DNA from: Tragulus kanchil
Taxonomy: Eukaryota; Chordata; Mammalia; Artiodactyla; Tragulidae
NCBI GenBank assembly: GCA_022376925.1
Contig: JAIOJX010000004.1
Location: forward strand, 173,567,501 to 173,631,500
Direction of reading: 5' to 3'
Length of the DNA: 64,000 bases
The position numbers and the translations under genes are program-made. Below are positions 12,168 through 22,615 of this stretch, in pieces. The notes under the pieces are model-generated. The model was not told the origin of the DNA. It saw only the letters and a program-made list of their open reading frames with translations, and made no database searches. Position 1 is the stretch's first letter. Each line of letters starts with the position of its first letter.

Positions 12168-13373
12168 CTGGAGCAGGCACGGAGCACTCCCAGGCCAGAG
12201 AGGCGGGGGAGCGAGACCCCCCGGAGCCTGAGGGGGGATCTGGGTCGAGCCGCCTGCAGGACCACCGCTCTCAACAAAGGGAATGAGCACAGAACCGGAG
12301 CTCACCGCTGAGGGCGCGGGACTTCCCTCCCTCAGGGCCTTCCTGCCTCCCTTGGACAAGAGCTCCTGCCTGGGGCTGGGTCCCTGCTTTGTCCCTCGCA
12401 GCTGTGTGACCTCGGGGAAATCTCACTTCTCTCAAGCCTCGGTTTCCTCACCTCTATTATGGGCATATGGTATTCTCTGCCAGAACCCCTGCCCGACAGC
12501 TCCTAATGGTGAGAAGAAACCAGATGAGCGCCAGCTGCCCCCGCTCCCTCTCGGCTTGCCTTCGGTGGCTCCCCACTTCCTGGAGACTCTCTGGAGCTTT
12601 CCTGGCCTCCTCTCCCTCAGAACCCAGCTCCTGAAGAGCCTCTCCTGGACCCTGAAGCCTCCCCATCTCTCCACCTGTGCTGACTCAAATGAGGTCCTGC
12701 CGGCTTCCCATCTTGGATTTCCCCAAAGCGTCGGACTCCGAGGAAGGCTCGAACGATGGGAGGTGGGGCTGAGGAGTGAACCGCTGCTTCCCCAGCTCAG
12801 CCAGCATCGCTGACCACAGTGCCGGGCTGGGAATTCCGCCACCAGGCATTTCTCTGCTCCAGGGGTCCCAGCCTGGGGTCTTGTGTGGTCTTGATTCCCC
12901 TTCCCCTCCCTCAAGGCCACAGTCCCCACCTGATGGTCTAAGATGGAGTTTTCCTTTTTCACTGTCTCGGGTGAAAATTTCAGTCCTTTCACTAAAGGAC
13001 TAGCGAGTGTACGGGTTTCCCGCCGCTCAGAATCAACCACATTAACATTCTGGTCTATTTACCTTGAATTTTCTCTTCTCCCTCATGTCTCTCCTCCCTT
13101 CCTTCCTTCCTTCTCACTGACAAAACTCGCTCCATTGCTTTCATAAAACGACACATGCATATTGCGTCAGTCAGAAGAGCCTAGGTGACGCTGCAGGAAC
13201 AAGCAGCCCCGGAACAGCAGGGACCCTAAAGCCTCGCTCTCCAGTGACGTCACTCGCTTGCTCGTCTCCCATTGGCTGGAGCAGGCACGGAGCACTCCCA
13301 GGCCAGAGAGGCGGGGGAGCGAGACCCCCCGGAGCCTGAGGGGGGATCTGGGTCGAGCCGCCTGCAGGACCAC

Positions 13374-15586
13374 CGCTCTCAACAAAGGGAATGAGCACAG
13401 AACCGGAGCTCACCGCTGAGGGCGCGCGGAGCGCCCACACGCCGCTGTCCAGAGGCAATCACCCGGCACGGCTGCTTTTACCCTGCCTGTTAGCTGAACA
13501 TCATCCCAGCCACGTAAAGGAAGAGAGAAACAGACTTCAAGAAAATGGTATCTGGGACTTGTCTGGTGGTCCAGGGGTTAAGACTCCGCCTTCCAAGGCA
13601 GGGGACAGGGGTTTGATCCCTGGTCGGGGAACGAAGATCCCACACGCCTCGGGGCAGCTGAGCCGGTGAGCTACAGTTAGAGGTCAGCGCTCTGCAAGAA
13701 GTCCACACGTCTCAGAGAAGGCCCGGTGCAGCCAGAAAGAAAAAAAAAAAAAAAGAAAACATGATCTAACTACAAAAGACTTTTAATAAAATATTATCTT
13801 TAATTTTTACATTCGGGTAAAATTAAGAGGAAATGAAGGAATTGTTAAACTTGGAATACACTGTTCTCTAAAAGATCCTTTTATGGACAAAAGTTTCTGA
13901 AAAACACTAAAAACTTAGAAAACGATTATAGGTATTTACCTCCTTGTGGCAATTTCAGACAGGTTCCCTCCACTTCCTGTTTGGAAGATGAGATCAGTCT
14001 CCGCCTCTCCTCCTTCTGCTCAGGGTTTTACACGTCTAGTGTTAGGACTTCTGAGAGTTTACGGCATTCGCCTTCTCTTCTGTAAGCCTAATTCCTGTAA
14101 TTGCTTACTCTCAAGTGCATAGTTAACTTGATTGGATGTTCACCCGTTCTTTGATTGCCTGGATTTTATCGTGATTTGTTTATATGTTTTCTCGCCTAGA
14201 AGGGCTCATGGCTGTGTTCCCGAAGTTCCCCTGTCCTTGAAAGTCTTTACCGAGAGCACCCTGGGTGTGGATAATTTTCTCAAGTCACACTTTCTCTCCT
14301 TCAAAACCTGGTGCTTCATGGTCTTCTGAAGTGGATGCTTGCGGGATAAGCCGTAAGCAGGAAGCTCTTTCCTTCTTATAAACAAGTTCCGTTTTCATCC
14401 TAAATGCTTGAAGGAGTCTGTTTGTTTGAAATTCATAACTTAAAAGTCCGTGAAGCATGACACGCTCTCAACAAAGGGAATGAGCACAGAACCGGAGCTC
14501 ACCGCTGAGGGCGCGCGGAGCGCCCACACGCCGCTGTCCAGAGGCAATCACCCGGCACGGCTGCTTTTACCCTGCCTGTTAGCTGAACATCATCCCAGCC
14601 ACGTAAAGGAAGAGAGAAACAGACTTCAAGAAAATGGTATCTGGGACTTGTCTGGTGGTCCAGGGGTTAAGACTCCGCCTTCCAAGGCAGGGGACAGGGG
14701 TTTGATCCCTGGTCGGGGAACGAAGATCCCACACGCCTCGGGGCAGCTGAGCCGGTGAGCTACAGTTAGAGGTCAGCGCTCTGCAAGAAGTCCACACGTC
14801 TCAGAGAAGGCCCGGTGCAGCCAGAAAGAAAAAAAAAAAAAAAGAAAACATGATCTAACTACAAAAGACTTTTAATAAAATATTATCTTTAATTTTTACA
14901 TTCGGGTAAAATTAAGAGGAAATGAAGGAATTGTTAAACTTGGAATACACTGTTCTCTAAAAGATCCTTTTATGGACAAAAGTTTCTGAAAACACTAAAA
15001 ACTTAGAAAACGATTATAGGTATTTACCTCCTTGTGGCAATTTCAGACAGGTTCCCTCCACTTCCTGTTTGGAAGATGAGATCAGTCTCCGCCTCTCCTC
15101 CTTCTGCTCAGGGTTTTACACGTCTAGTGTTAGGACTTCTGAGAGTTTACGGCATTCGCCTTCTCTTCTGTAAGCCTAATTCCTGTAATTGCTTACTCTC
15201 AAGTGCATAGTTAACTTGATTGGATGTTCACCCGTTCTTTGATTGCCTGGATTTTATCGTGATTTGTTTATATGTTTTCTCGCCTAGAAGGGCTCATGGC
15301 TGTGTTCCCGAAGTTCCCCTGTCCTTGAAAGTCTTTACCGAGAGCACCCTGGGTGTGGATAATTTTCTCAAGTCACACTTTCTCTCCTTCAAAACCTGGT
15401 GCTTCATGGTCTTCTGAAGTGGATGCTTGCGGGATAAGCCGTAAGCAGGAAGCTCTTTCCTTCTTATAAACAAGTTCCGTTTTCATCCTAAATGCTTGAA
15501 GGAGTCTGTTTGTTTGAAATTCATAACTTGGCTAAGAAACACGCGTGGAGCATTCAGGAGCAGCATTTCTGAAGCATGACACGCTG
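13374..15586. repeat. Tandem duplication 4: 13374-14462 and 14463-15586
   Basis: Period 1089, then 1088 after loss of one A near 14990. The tail of the first copy lacks about 30 bp that the second has at 15530-15573. Overlaps the end of duplication 3. Each copy carries one CHR-type SINE and an AT-rich unassigned stretch. Confidence 0.95.
13554..13757 (+). mobile_element. CHR-2-type SINE (copy 14643-14846)
   Basis: Head GGGACTTGTCTGGTGGTCCA, box B GGTTTGATCCCTGGTCGGGG, tail GCAGCCAGAAAG followed by a poly(A) run at 13740-13754. The second occurrence is part of duplication 4. Confidence 0.85.
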
Positions 15587-15845
15587 CTCTGAATGCTGGA
15601 TCCGCTCATTTCCTCATTTCAAGGCCCCTCATTACACGTTTACACAGCCTTTATTAGGGTTCTGAACGGGCCACCGATTATCCGTGTGTTACACTGATTT
15701 CTACACCCACGCACTTCTCTCTCTCTCTCATCTTTTTGTCTTTCCCCGGCTGCAATCACTGTGCTTATCTCAAGGCTTTCCTCGAATCGCTCATCCTATG
15801 GTCATCAGTCCCTATTCTGTCCGTCCATTCCTTCACCACGCTCTT

Positions 15846-16165
15846 TTTTTTTTTTTTTTTTTACATATTTTTTGGGGGTAGGTGGCTGGGGAGGGAGGTG
15901 GGCAGGCGTGCCACTTCTATTGGTCTTTGATTTATCTATTTTCATCCATCTTTGTTCTTTGGCCCATGTGGGCCTCCCAACGCGGTGGCCTCCGTTGTCG
16001 CAGAGCACCGGCCCTGGGCGCATGCGCTCCAGAGCTCCAGCTCGGTGATTGGACACATGGGTCCAGCCGCTCCGCAGCACATGGGATCTTCCCAGGCCAG
16101 GAATCGAACCGGCGCCCCTTGCACTGCAAGGCGGTGTCCTTACCCACTGGACCACCAGGGAAGCC
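15846..16165 (-). mobile_element. CHR-derived SINE with 3' extension, 15-bp target-site duplication
   Basis: Full-length element in minus orientation flanked by the perfect direct repeat CTTCACCACGCTCTT (15831-15845 and 16166-16180). Head GGGCTTCCCTGGTGGTCCAG, box B near 16110, then CCAATAGAAGTGGCACGCC and a C-rich 3' extension ending in poly(A). A perfect repeat and intact CpGs suggest a fairly recent insertion. Confidence 0.9.
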
Positions 16166-17034
16166 CTTCACCACGCTCTTATCGATGGCTTACCACTTGT
16201 CCAGCCTCTTTCTTGGTGCTGAGGAAACAGCAAGACACACGAGAGCCTCCTTCTTGGAAACCGTGTGGGTGGAGGGATGAGCCGCCATATAAATCGATCA
16301 GAGAGGCTGTGAGCAGCGGCTAAGGGCCGTGAGGGAAACAGAGCCGGCGGGGAGGCGCTCGGGACGGTCTGGGTGAGAGGAGGACCTCCTAGCCAGGGCA
16401 GGACAGGGGGAGGCTCTTCGCAGTCTCTCGTCTGTCGTGTCCACAGGCACGTCCGTCCTTAATTTCTTTCCTCGGGTCTGCCGCCTCCCCGCCGTCTCCC
16501 TCTGTGGTCTTAGCTCCCCTCCGCGGGCTCGAGTTCGGTGGGATTCGTGCTCTCAGCCCGAGTCTGAGGCAGTCGGTGCCCTGGCTGTCCCGTCTGGGCT
16601 GGGCTGGGGGCTGTCTCCCGTCTACGCCCGCGTCCCCTCTTCTCTTTCCAATGCGTGTGTTTGCACGGTTGCCATGGCGTCCTTTCATCCGGCTTATGTT
16701 CGGGTGACTCGGTCCTGATTGTCTATTTGCTCTGGAAATTGGTGCATTTGCTTCCAGTTCCTCTTTTCGTTTTTCTCATTTGTTTCTCCTTGAAAATCGC
16801 ACCAGAGTGTTCTGGACGACCCAGACTTACTGTGGGTGATCTGGGGTGCCCCTGCAACGGGCTCCTCTCTCCCGTGAGGCTAGTCCCTTTCTTCTCTGGC
16901 TTTGATCCACGGTGGGCATCTGCTTGCAGCCCCTGGCCTGGGGCAGAGCAGAGGAGATGCCCTCTTGGCTGAAAAGCCCAGCTGTTTTTTCCCCGAGATG
17001 GCGTTGCTGTCCGCAGCAGAGCTGAATGTCCACT

Positions 17035-17122
17035 CCTTACCTGTGTGACCTGGGGCCGACCGCTCGGCCTCTCTGCCTTCTTGGAGCCTCGGTTTCCCTA
17101 TCTGCTCGACTGGGGATGAGTG
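17035..17122 (+). repeat. MIR-like fragment
   Basis: CTGTGTGACCTGGGGCCGAC, then AGCCTCGGTTTCCCTATCTG. Confidence 0.65.
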
Positions 17123-17734
17123 AGCTCCTTCTAGCTTGCTTGGGATCTGCGAAGGGAGGAGAGGAGCCGTGAACACCAATCTGCAGTGAGTGCTGGGTAT
17201 GTCGTTATTGGAGAAACCCAGCGCCACGGGTCCCAGCCTCTGCTGACGCAGAGAGCCCCGCCCTGACTTGTCTCCGAGATCAAAACACAGGCAAGCCTCC
17301 CCCGGTGGCGGTCCTCTGCCTCCAGCTTCGCTGAGCACTGGGAGGGGAGGCCCCCCTCAGGCTCCGGCTCGGCCCCATCAGCCCGGAGCTCCGTGTGTTC
17401 GCTGCGGCCCACCCTGGGCCGTGCTGTGGGCCGGGCTGAGCCAGCGCATCCCCGGGTATGGGACTCATCGAGCGGGGCACACGGGCGGTGCACCAGGCCG
17501 CTCCAGCAGCGTGGCGGGCGGGGAGAGATGTGGGAGGGTGGGGTCCTCAGGGAGCCAGGCCTGGAGGTCAGGGCTGCTTCGTGGGGAGCCCTCGGCCGGC
17601 TTCCAGGCTCCCGTCCATCTTCTCCCTCCCACCTCTGCTCCTGAGCCGCAGCGTCCACCTCCAGCCCGGACTCCAGCGTCCAGCCTCTGGTCAGGCAGAG
17701 CCAGACTTCTCCTTGCTCCTCAACCACACCCTCG

Positions 17735-18170
17735 CCTCGTCCACCCGTGGCCGTGTTCGTTTCCTGTGGCTGCTGTCACAAACCCCCACAAGCTGCGTGG
17801 CTTTAAACAAGTTAACCTGGCGTTCTAGAGATGGGAGCCCTGAAGTCAGCCTGCCAGCAGGCTGCGCTCCCTCTGCAGGCTTGGGGGGAGGGTGCTTGCT
17901 GACCCTGCTGCGCCTGGCGGCCCCAGGGGCCCCTGGCCACACCCCCCTCGTCTCTGCCTCTGTCTGCGCCGGGCCCCTCCCCTGGGTGCCTGGGTCTCCT
18001 CTTCTGATGAGGACAGTAGCCGCGAGGGTTCCAGCCCATCCTCAATCCAGGATTCCACCTCCAGCTGTGTAACTGATGACCTCTGTAAAGACCTTATTTC
18101 TAAACAGGTTCACACTCTGAGGTTCTGGAGGGGCATGAATTTGGGGGGAACATGCAGGGACCTTGGTCAG
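17735..18170 (+). repeat. Degenerate mammal-wide interspersed repeat, family not assigned
   Basis: Starts GTTTCCTGTGGCTGCTGTCA and runs to GTTCACACTCTGAGGTTCTG, matching a phrase order common in mammalian genomes (TGGCTTTAAACAA, GGAGCCCTGAAGTCAGCCTG). I cannot name the family with certainty. Confidence 0.45.
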
Positions 18171-18284
18171 GGGAGGACCCAGAGGCATCTCGCCTGCCCG
18201 CACCGCCCAGGTAAAGATCTCAGGAACAGGTCTCCGGATCCCTGGACAACTGCCTCTCAGGGCCCAGCTGCTGCTGCGGCGGGC

Positions 18285-18500
18285 CAGGCGCTGACGTCAC
18301 AGCTCGGCTCCAGTGTTCCCGTAATTGTGCTTCCAGGCCAGAGAGAACGCGTGCGCAGGGCTGATAATGAGCTCTGCCATCCAAAATTGCTTGTTTCTGG
18401 GGTTAAAAGTAATTTTCTGTCTGGGAATAATTAACTTCAGGACCTGAGAGAAGCAAGCCACAAATGGATCAATGAGACGAGTGAAGAGTATGTTTGAAAA
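18285..18500. promoter_or_regulatory. Candidate regulatory patch with CRE and homeobox-like sites
   Basis: Repeat-free patch with palindromic TGACGTCA (18292-18299), GTAATTGTG (18321), GCGTGCGCAG (18349, NRF1-like) and AATAATTAAC (18426). The AT-rich right half interrupts otherwise GC-rich surroundings. Function inferred from motif density only. Confidence 0.25.
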
Positions 18501-18689
18501 GGACGAGGACAAAGCCTCCAGAGGCAGAAGACGTGTCCGGTGGGGGCCCTTGGCCATGCCAGCTTGTGGGGCCATGGGGGCCCAGTTATCCTCAAGGTCT
18601 CAGCCCAAGATGGCCTGGCAGCTTCCACAGAGGCCTGGAGTGCAGCTTGCATGGAGGCGCTCCGAGGCGGGGAGAGCCCAGGCTTCAGG

Positions 18690-18800
18690 CCGGAGGCTGT
18701 GGGTGAGAATCCTGACTCTGGCCTTTGGGGAGCAGGAGGCGTAGCCGGGCTCAGGTTCCTCCTCCGTAAAAGGGGGTAAAACGATGCCCCCCTGGGCATC
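18690..18800 (+). repeat. MIR-like fragment
   Basis: GTGAGAATCCTGACTCTGGC, then GGGCTCAGGTTCCTCCTCCG and TAAAAGGGGGTAAAACGATG. Confidence 0.5.
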
Positions 18801-19211
18801 AGGCACAGGGTCCTGTGGACAATGGGTGTGACGTCTGAGTGGGTGCCGGACGCTTAGGAGGAGCTCAGTAAAAGAGGCCATCCTCCCGAAGCGAGTGTGA
18901 GGACGGAGGAAGAGAGGGATTAAGAGGGATGGAGAAGATACAAGGTCTGGGTTTAGCCCTTCCTAGAGCCTCTCCCGGCCGGCGTTGACTGTCCCCGGGC
19001 GAGGACGAAGTGGGGTCAGAAGAGCAGAACGGGTGAGAGGTGAGAGGTCCAAATTTTCTTGCACACGCAGAGAGCTGTCCACTGGGCTTTAAAAATAATA
19101 ATAGGAAACCCCAGTCACCACACCCCGTCTGCTAGACCCGCGGGGCTCTTCTCGGGCCTGCGTGGTGCTCCAAGTGGGGGCTCCTCGGCCCAGCCAGCGT
19201 CACGCGGAGGG

Positions 19212-19470
19212 CAGGGGAGGGGGTGGGCCGCAGTCCACGCGGCTGCAGAGAGCCGGACCTGACTTAGCAGCTGCAGCCGTAAAGAATCTGCCGGCCGAGC
19301 CGGAGATGCGCTGCAGCCCCTGGGTCGGGAAGATCCCCCGGAGGAGGACACGGCCGCCCACTCCAGGTTTCTTGCCGGGAGAATCCCACAGACGGAGGGG
19401 CCTGGCGGGCCGCAGTCCACGGGGTCGCAGAGCAGTGGGACGCGGCTGAGCGACTGAACAACAGCAACAA
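19212..19470 (+). mobile_element. Bov-tA/Bov-A2 SINE
   Basis: A partial Bov-A monomer (GGGCCGCAGTCCACGCGG) leads into a second unit with CGTAAAGAATCTGCCGGCC, GGGTCGGGAAGATCCCCCGG, TTCTTGCCGGGAGAATCCC and a GAGCGACTGAACAACAGCAA end. Many CpGs are retained. Confidence 0.85.
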
Positions 19471-20494
19471 AGTCCCCACCCCCTCGGCTGGGGAGGCACT
19501 GCTCTTCCTGGTACCCCAGCGGGTCCTCAAAGCCAGCATCCACTGGGAACTTGCTAGAAAGGTGCATTTCAGGGCCCCCCCAGACCTGCCGAAGCCGAGA
19601 CTCCGGACTGGGGCCGGCGGGTCCTCCAGGGGACGCTGTGCGTGTGAAAGTGGGGGAGGCTCCTTCCCGCGGCCGCCCCTCCTGCGCAGAGCCCCCTAAA
19701 CATGCTCAGCTTCTCAGCCGTGCCCCAGCCTTCTCCTGGGCCCCGCTGCGCGCTCGAGGCCTTCCAGACCCTTCGACACCGGCCCCCCTGCCGTGCTCCA
19801 GGCACAGCCACCAGAGACGTCCTGATGCCCGTGAGGGTCCCGGCTCCCGGCCACGGACCAGAGCAAGGTGCTCACTGACAAGCGCCTGTGGGTTGAGGGG
19901 ATACCCATCTCCTCGAGGGGCCCTTCAGAAACGAGCCAAGGACTCGGAACCCAGGACCCTGATTTCCTCTCTGTCCACCCCTGGCTGACCCTGTCCGTGA
20001 CCGGTCCTCTGGACCTCAGCCTCCCCGTCTGTGTCTTGGAGCGCTGGACTGGAGGCCTCCGAGACAGAGCAGGCCCGGAGCGTCTCCTCTGCTTTCGCTT
20101 TGGACCGGAAGGTGGGAACCCCTTTGCCGTCTGGACTCCGTGCCCGGGCGGGCTCGCCTCTGCTCTGGCCCCTGCTGGAGGTCCGACAGCAGGTCAGGGC
20201 CCGGGAGGGGGTGGCCGTGGCAGGACTGGAGTGTCCTGGGAGCCCCGGCCTCCTCTGGTGACAGGCCCCCGTCCCTGCCCTCGATGCTCCGGCAGCTCCC
20301 TCTGGAAGCCCGACGCTGCGTCCCGAGTGTGTCCACCTCAGGGCTTCCAGCGTCCCTGAGGCCGGCGGAGCAGTGGGTCCGGTCGGGTGTGGGGAGGCAC
20401 AGAGGGGAGGTCCCCCATGGGCACACGTGGCTCCTGCCTGGAAAGGGGTCCTGGCGCCCACTGGAACTCTCCGCGGAGGAGCGCTTTCATGGTG
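19471..20494. other. Intergenic, GC-rich
   Basis: A possible faint MIR remnant lies near 19985-20035 (GACCTCAGCCTCCCCGTCTG). Nothing else recognised. Confidence 0.55.
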
Positions 20495-22433
20495 CTGACT
20501 CTCCGCCCACGCCTGGCTGGTGCCTGCGTGGATAAGCCCGTGTGACGCAGAGCCTGCCCGCGTGCCCGAGCGAGCAGCGGGCCCGGGTGGCAGAGGTCGG
20601 GACAGGGGTCCCTGAGGTGGCCAGCTGAGCTGGCCCTTGAGAAAGTCACTGCTTATCTGAGAGACCGAGCGCTCGCCTGTGTAAGGGACGTGCCCTGACG
20701 CTGGCCGTGCGCCGCCTGTAGAGGCGCACAGAGCGGCCCTTCCTGCCCCTCTCTAGACGCCCGGCGGGCTTCCACGTCGCAGCAGCCGTCCTCAGAGGGG
20801 CTCTGCGGTCCGCCCACTGGGACAGGGAAAACGCGGCTCTATGGTGACGGGCCATCAGGAGCTGCTGGGCTGCCACAGGAATGCCTTCGTCAGGCAGGTG
20901 GACCGGAGACCCTGGGAAAACCCAGGCTCTGGTCCACAAGCAGACCCCGACGCAAGATCGGAGGGCCTCCCTCCCTGCTCGGAACACGCTGCCCGATCCG
21001 TCGGGCTCGCTGCCCCTCCCCCGGGCATCCTTGCCATCCCGTCTCTGTGGAGCACCCCCCTTCCAGCCTCGGCACGCGCCTGTCTGCGCAGCCTCCACCT
21101 GCTCCCTTTTCTCTCTCCCCTCCTCCCTCTTCGCCTGCCCCTCCTCCTCGTCTCCCTCCCCCCCTGCTTTTCCTCCACCTCCTCCCGCCCCTTGTCTGAA
21201 TCCCCGGGGAAATGCTGGTTTCCTGGGAAGGTGGCCCTGTTGGCTTCATGTGCGGCTGGGGGCTCACGCCCAGCATTGAGCTTGTGCTCCGTACGTGGCC
21301 AGTGAGCGTCTGCTGGCCGACGGGCCACATGTGCCGGAGGCCGGGCGAGCTGGAGGCCTCGACACCACGGCTCCTCTGCACCGTGGCCCAGACAAGCCGT
21401 GGTGCCGCCCGGAACCCGCGCTGCTGCGCGGTGGCCGCGTGCTTAGCCGTTCCAGTCGTGTCTGACTCTCCGCCCACGCCTGGCTGGTGCCTGCGTGGAT
21501 AAGCCCGTGTGACGCAGAGCCTGCCCGCGTGCCCGAGCGAGCAGCGGGCCCGGGTGGCAGAGGTCGGGACAGGGGTCCCTGAGGTGGCCAGCTGAGCTGG
21601 CCCTTGAGAAAGTCACTGCTTATCTGAGAGACCGAGCGCTCGCCTGTGTAAGGGACGTGCCCTGACGCTGGCCGTGCGCCGCCTGTAGAGGCGCACAGAG
21701 CGGCCCTTCCTGCCCCTCTCTAGACGCCCGGCGGGCTTCCACGTCGCAGCAGCCGTCCTCAGAGGGGCTCTGCGGTCCGCCCACTGGGACAGGGAAAACG
21801 CGGCTCTATGGTGACGGGCCATCAGGAGCTGCTGGGCTGCCACAGGAATGCCTTCGTCAGGCAGGTGGACCGGAGACCCTGGGAAAACCCAGGCTCTGGT
21901 CCACAAGCAGACCCCGACGCAAGATCGGAGGGCCTTCCTCCCTGCTCGGAACACGCTGCCCGATCCGTCGGGCTCGCTGCCCCTCCCCCGGGCATCCTTG
22001 CCATCCCGTCTCTGTGGAGCACCCCCCTTCCAGCCTCGGCACGCGCCTGTCTGCGCAGCCTCCACCTGCTCCCTTTTCTCTCTCCCCTCCTCCCTCTTCG
22101 CCTGCCCCTCCTCCTCGTCTCCCTCCCCCCCTGCTTTTCCTCCACCTCCTCCCGCCCCTTGTCTGAATCCCCGGGGAAATGCTGGTTTCCTGGGAAGGTG
22201 GCCCTGTTGGCTTCATGTGCGGCTGGGGGCTCACGCCCAGCATTGAGCTTGTGCTCCGTACGTGGCCAGTGAGCGTCTGCTGGCCGACGGGCCACATGTG
22301 CCGGAGGCCGGGCGAGCTGGAGGCCTCGACACCACGGCTCCTCTGCACCGTGGCCCAGACAAGCCGTGGCGCCGCCCGGAACCCCGCGGCTGCTGCGCAG
22401 GTGTGCCCGCGTGCTTAGCCGTTCCAGTCATGT
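20495..22433. repeat. Tandem duplication 5: 20495-21461 and 21462-22433
   Basis: Period 967, the shortest in the window. The copies differ by one C/T (about 20972 versus 21939) and by a garbled GC-rich patch in the last 50 bp of the first copy. The junction falls in TGTCTGACTCT, a Bov-A2 motif that belongs to the SINE beginning near 22411 in the second copy. Confidence 0.95.
21091..21195. repeat. Pyrimidine-rich tract (copy 22058-22162)
   Basis: About 105 bases dominated by CTCC/CCTC motifs with scattered G. Low-complexity; the second showing is part of duplication 5. Confidence 0.75.
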
Positions 22434-22615
22434 CTGACTCTCTGCGACCCTACGACCCGTCGCCCGCCAGGCTCCTCTGTCCGTGGGATCCCCCAGGCAA
22501 GAAGGCTGGAGTGGGCTGCCATGCCCTCCTCCAGGGGAGCTTCCAGACCCAGGGATCGAACCTGCGTCTCCGGTAGAGCAAGCAGGTGTTTAACTGCTCA
22601 GCCAGTGGGAAGCCC
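22411..22615 (-). mobile_element. Bov-A2/Bov-tA SINE
   Basis: Complete in minus orientation, from GGGCTTCCCACTGGCTGAGC (read from 22615) to the AGTCAGACATGACTGGAACG end near 22415. Only its edge is present at the junction of duplication 5. Confidence 0.85.

Larger units (their letters stand above)
11204..13425. repeat. Tandem duplication 3: 11204-12317 and 12318-13425
   Basis: Its left copy begins inside the right copy of duplication 2, so the units form a chain. The period drops from 1114 to 1108 through six single-base losses, all in C or G runs and all within the first 240 bp of the second copy (12360-12545). Confidence 0.95.
16181..19211. other. Intergenic unique block with old repeats
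   Basis: Contains MIR-like fragments at 17035 and 18690, the old interspersed repeat at 17735-18170 and the motif patch at 18285-18500. No gene signal otherwise. Confidence 0.6.
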
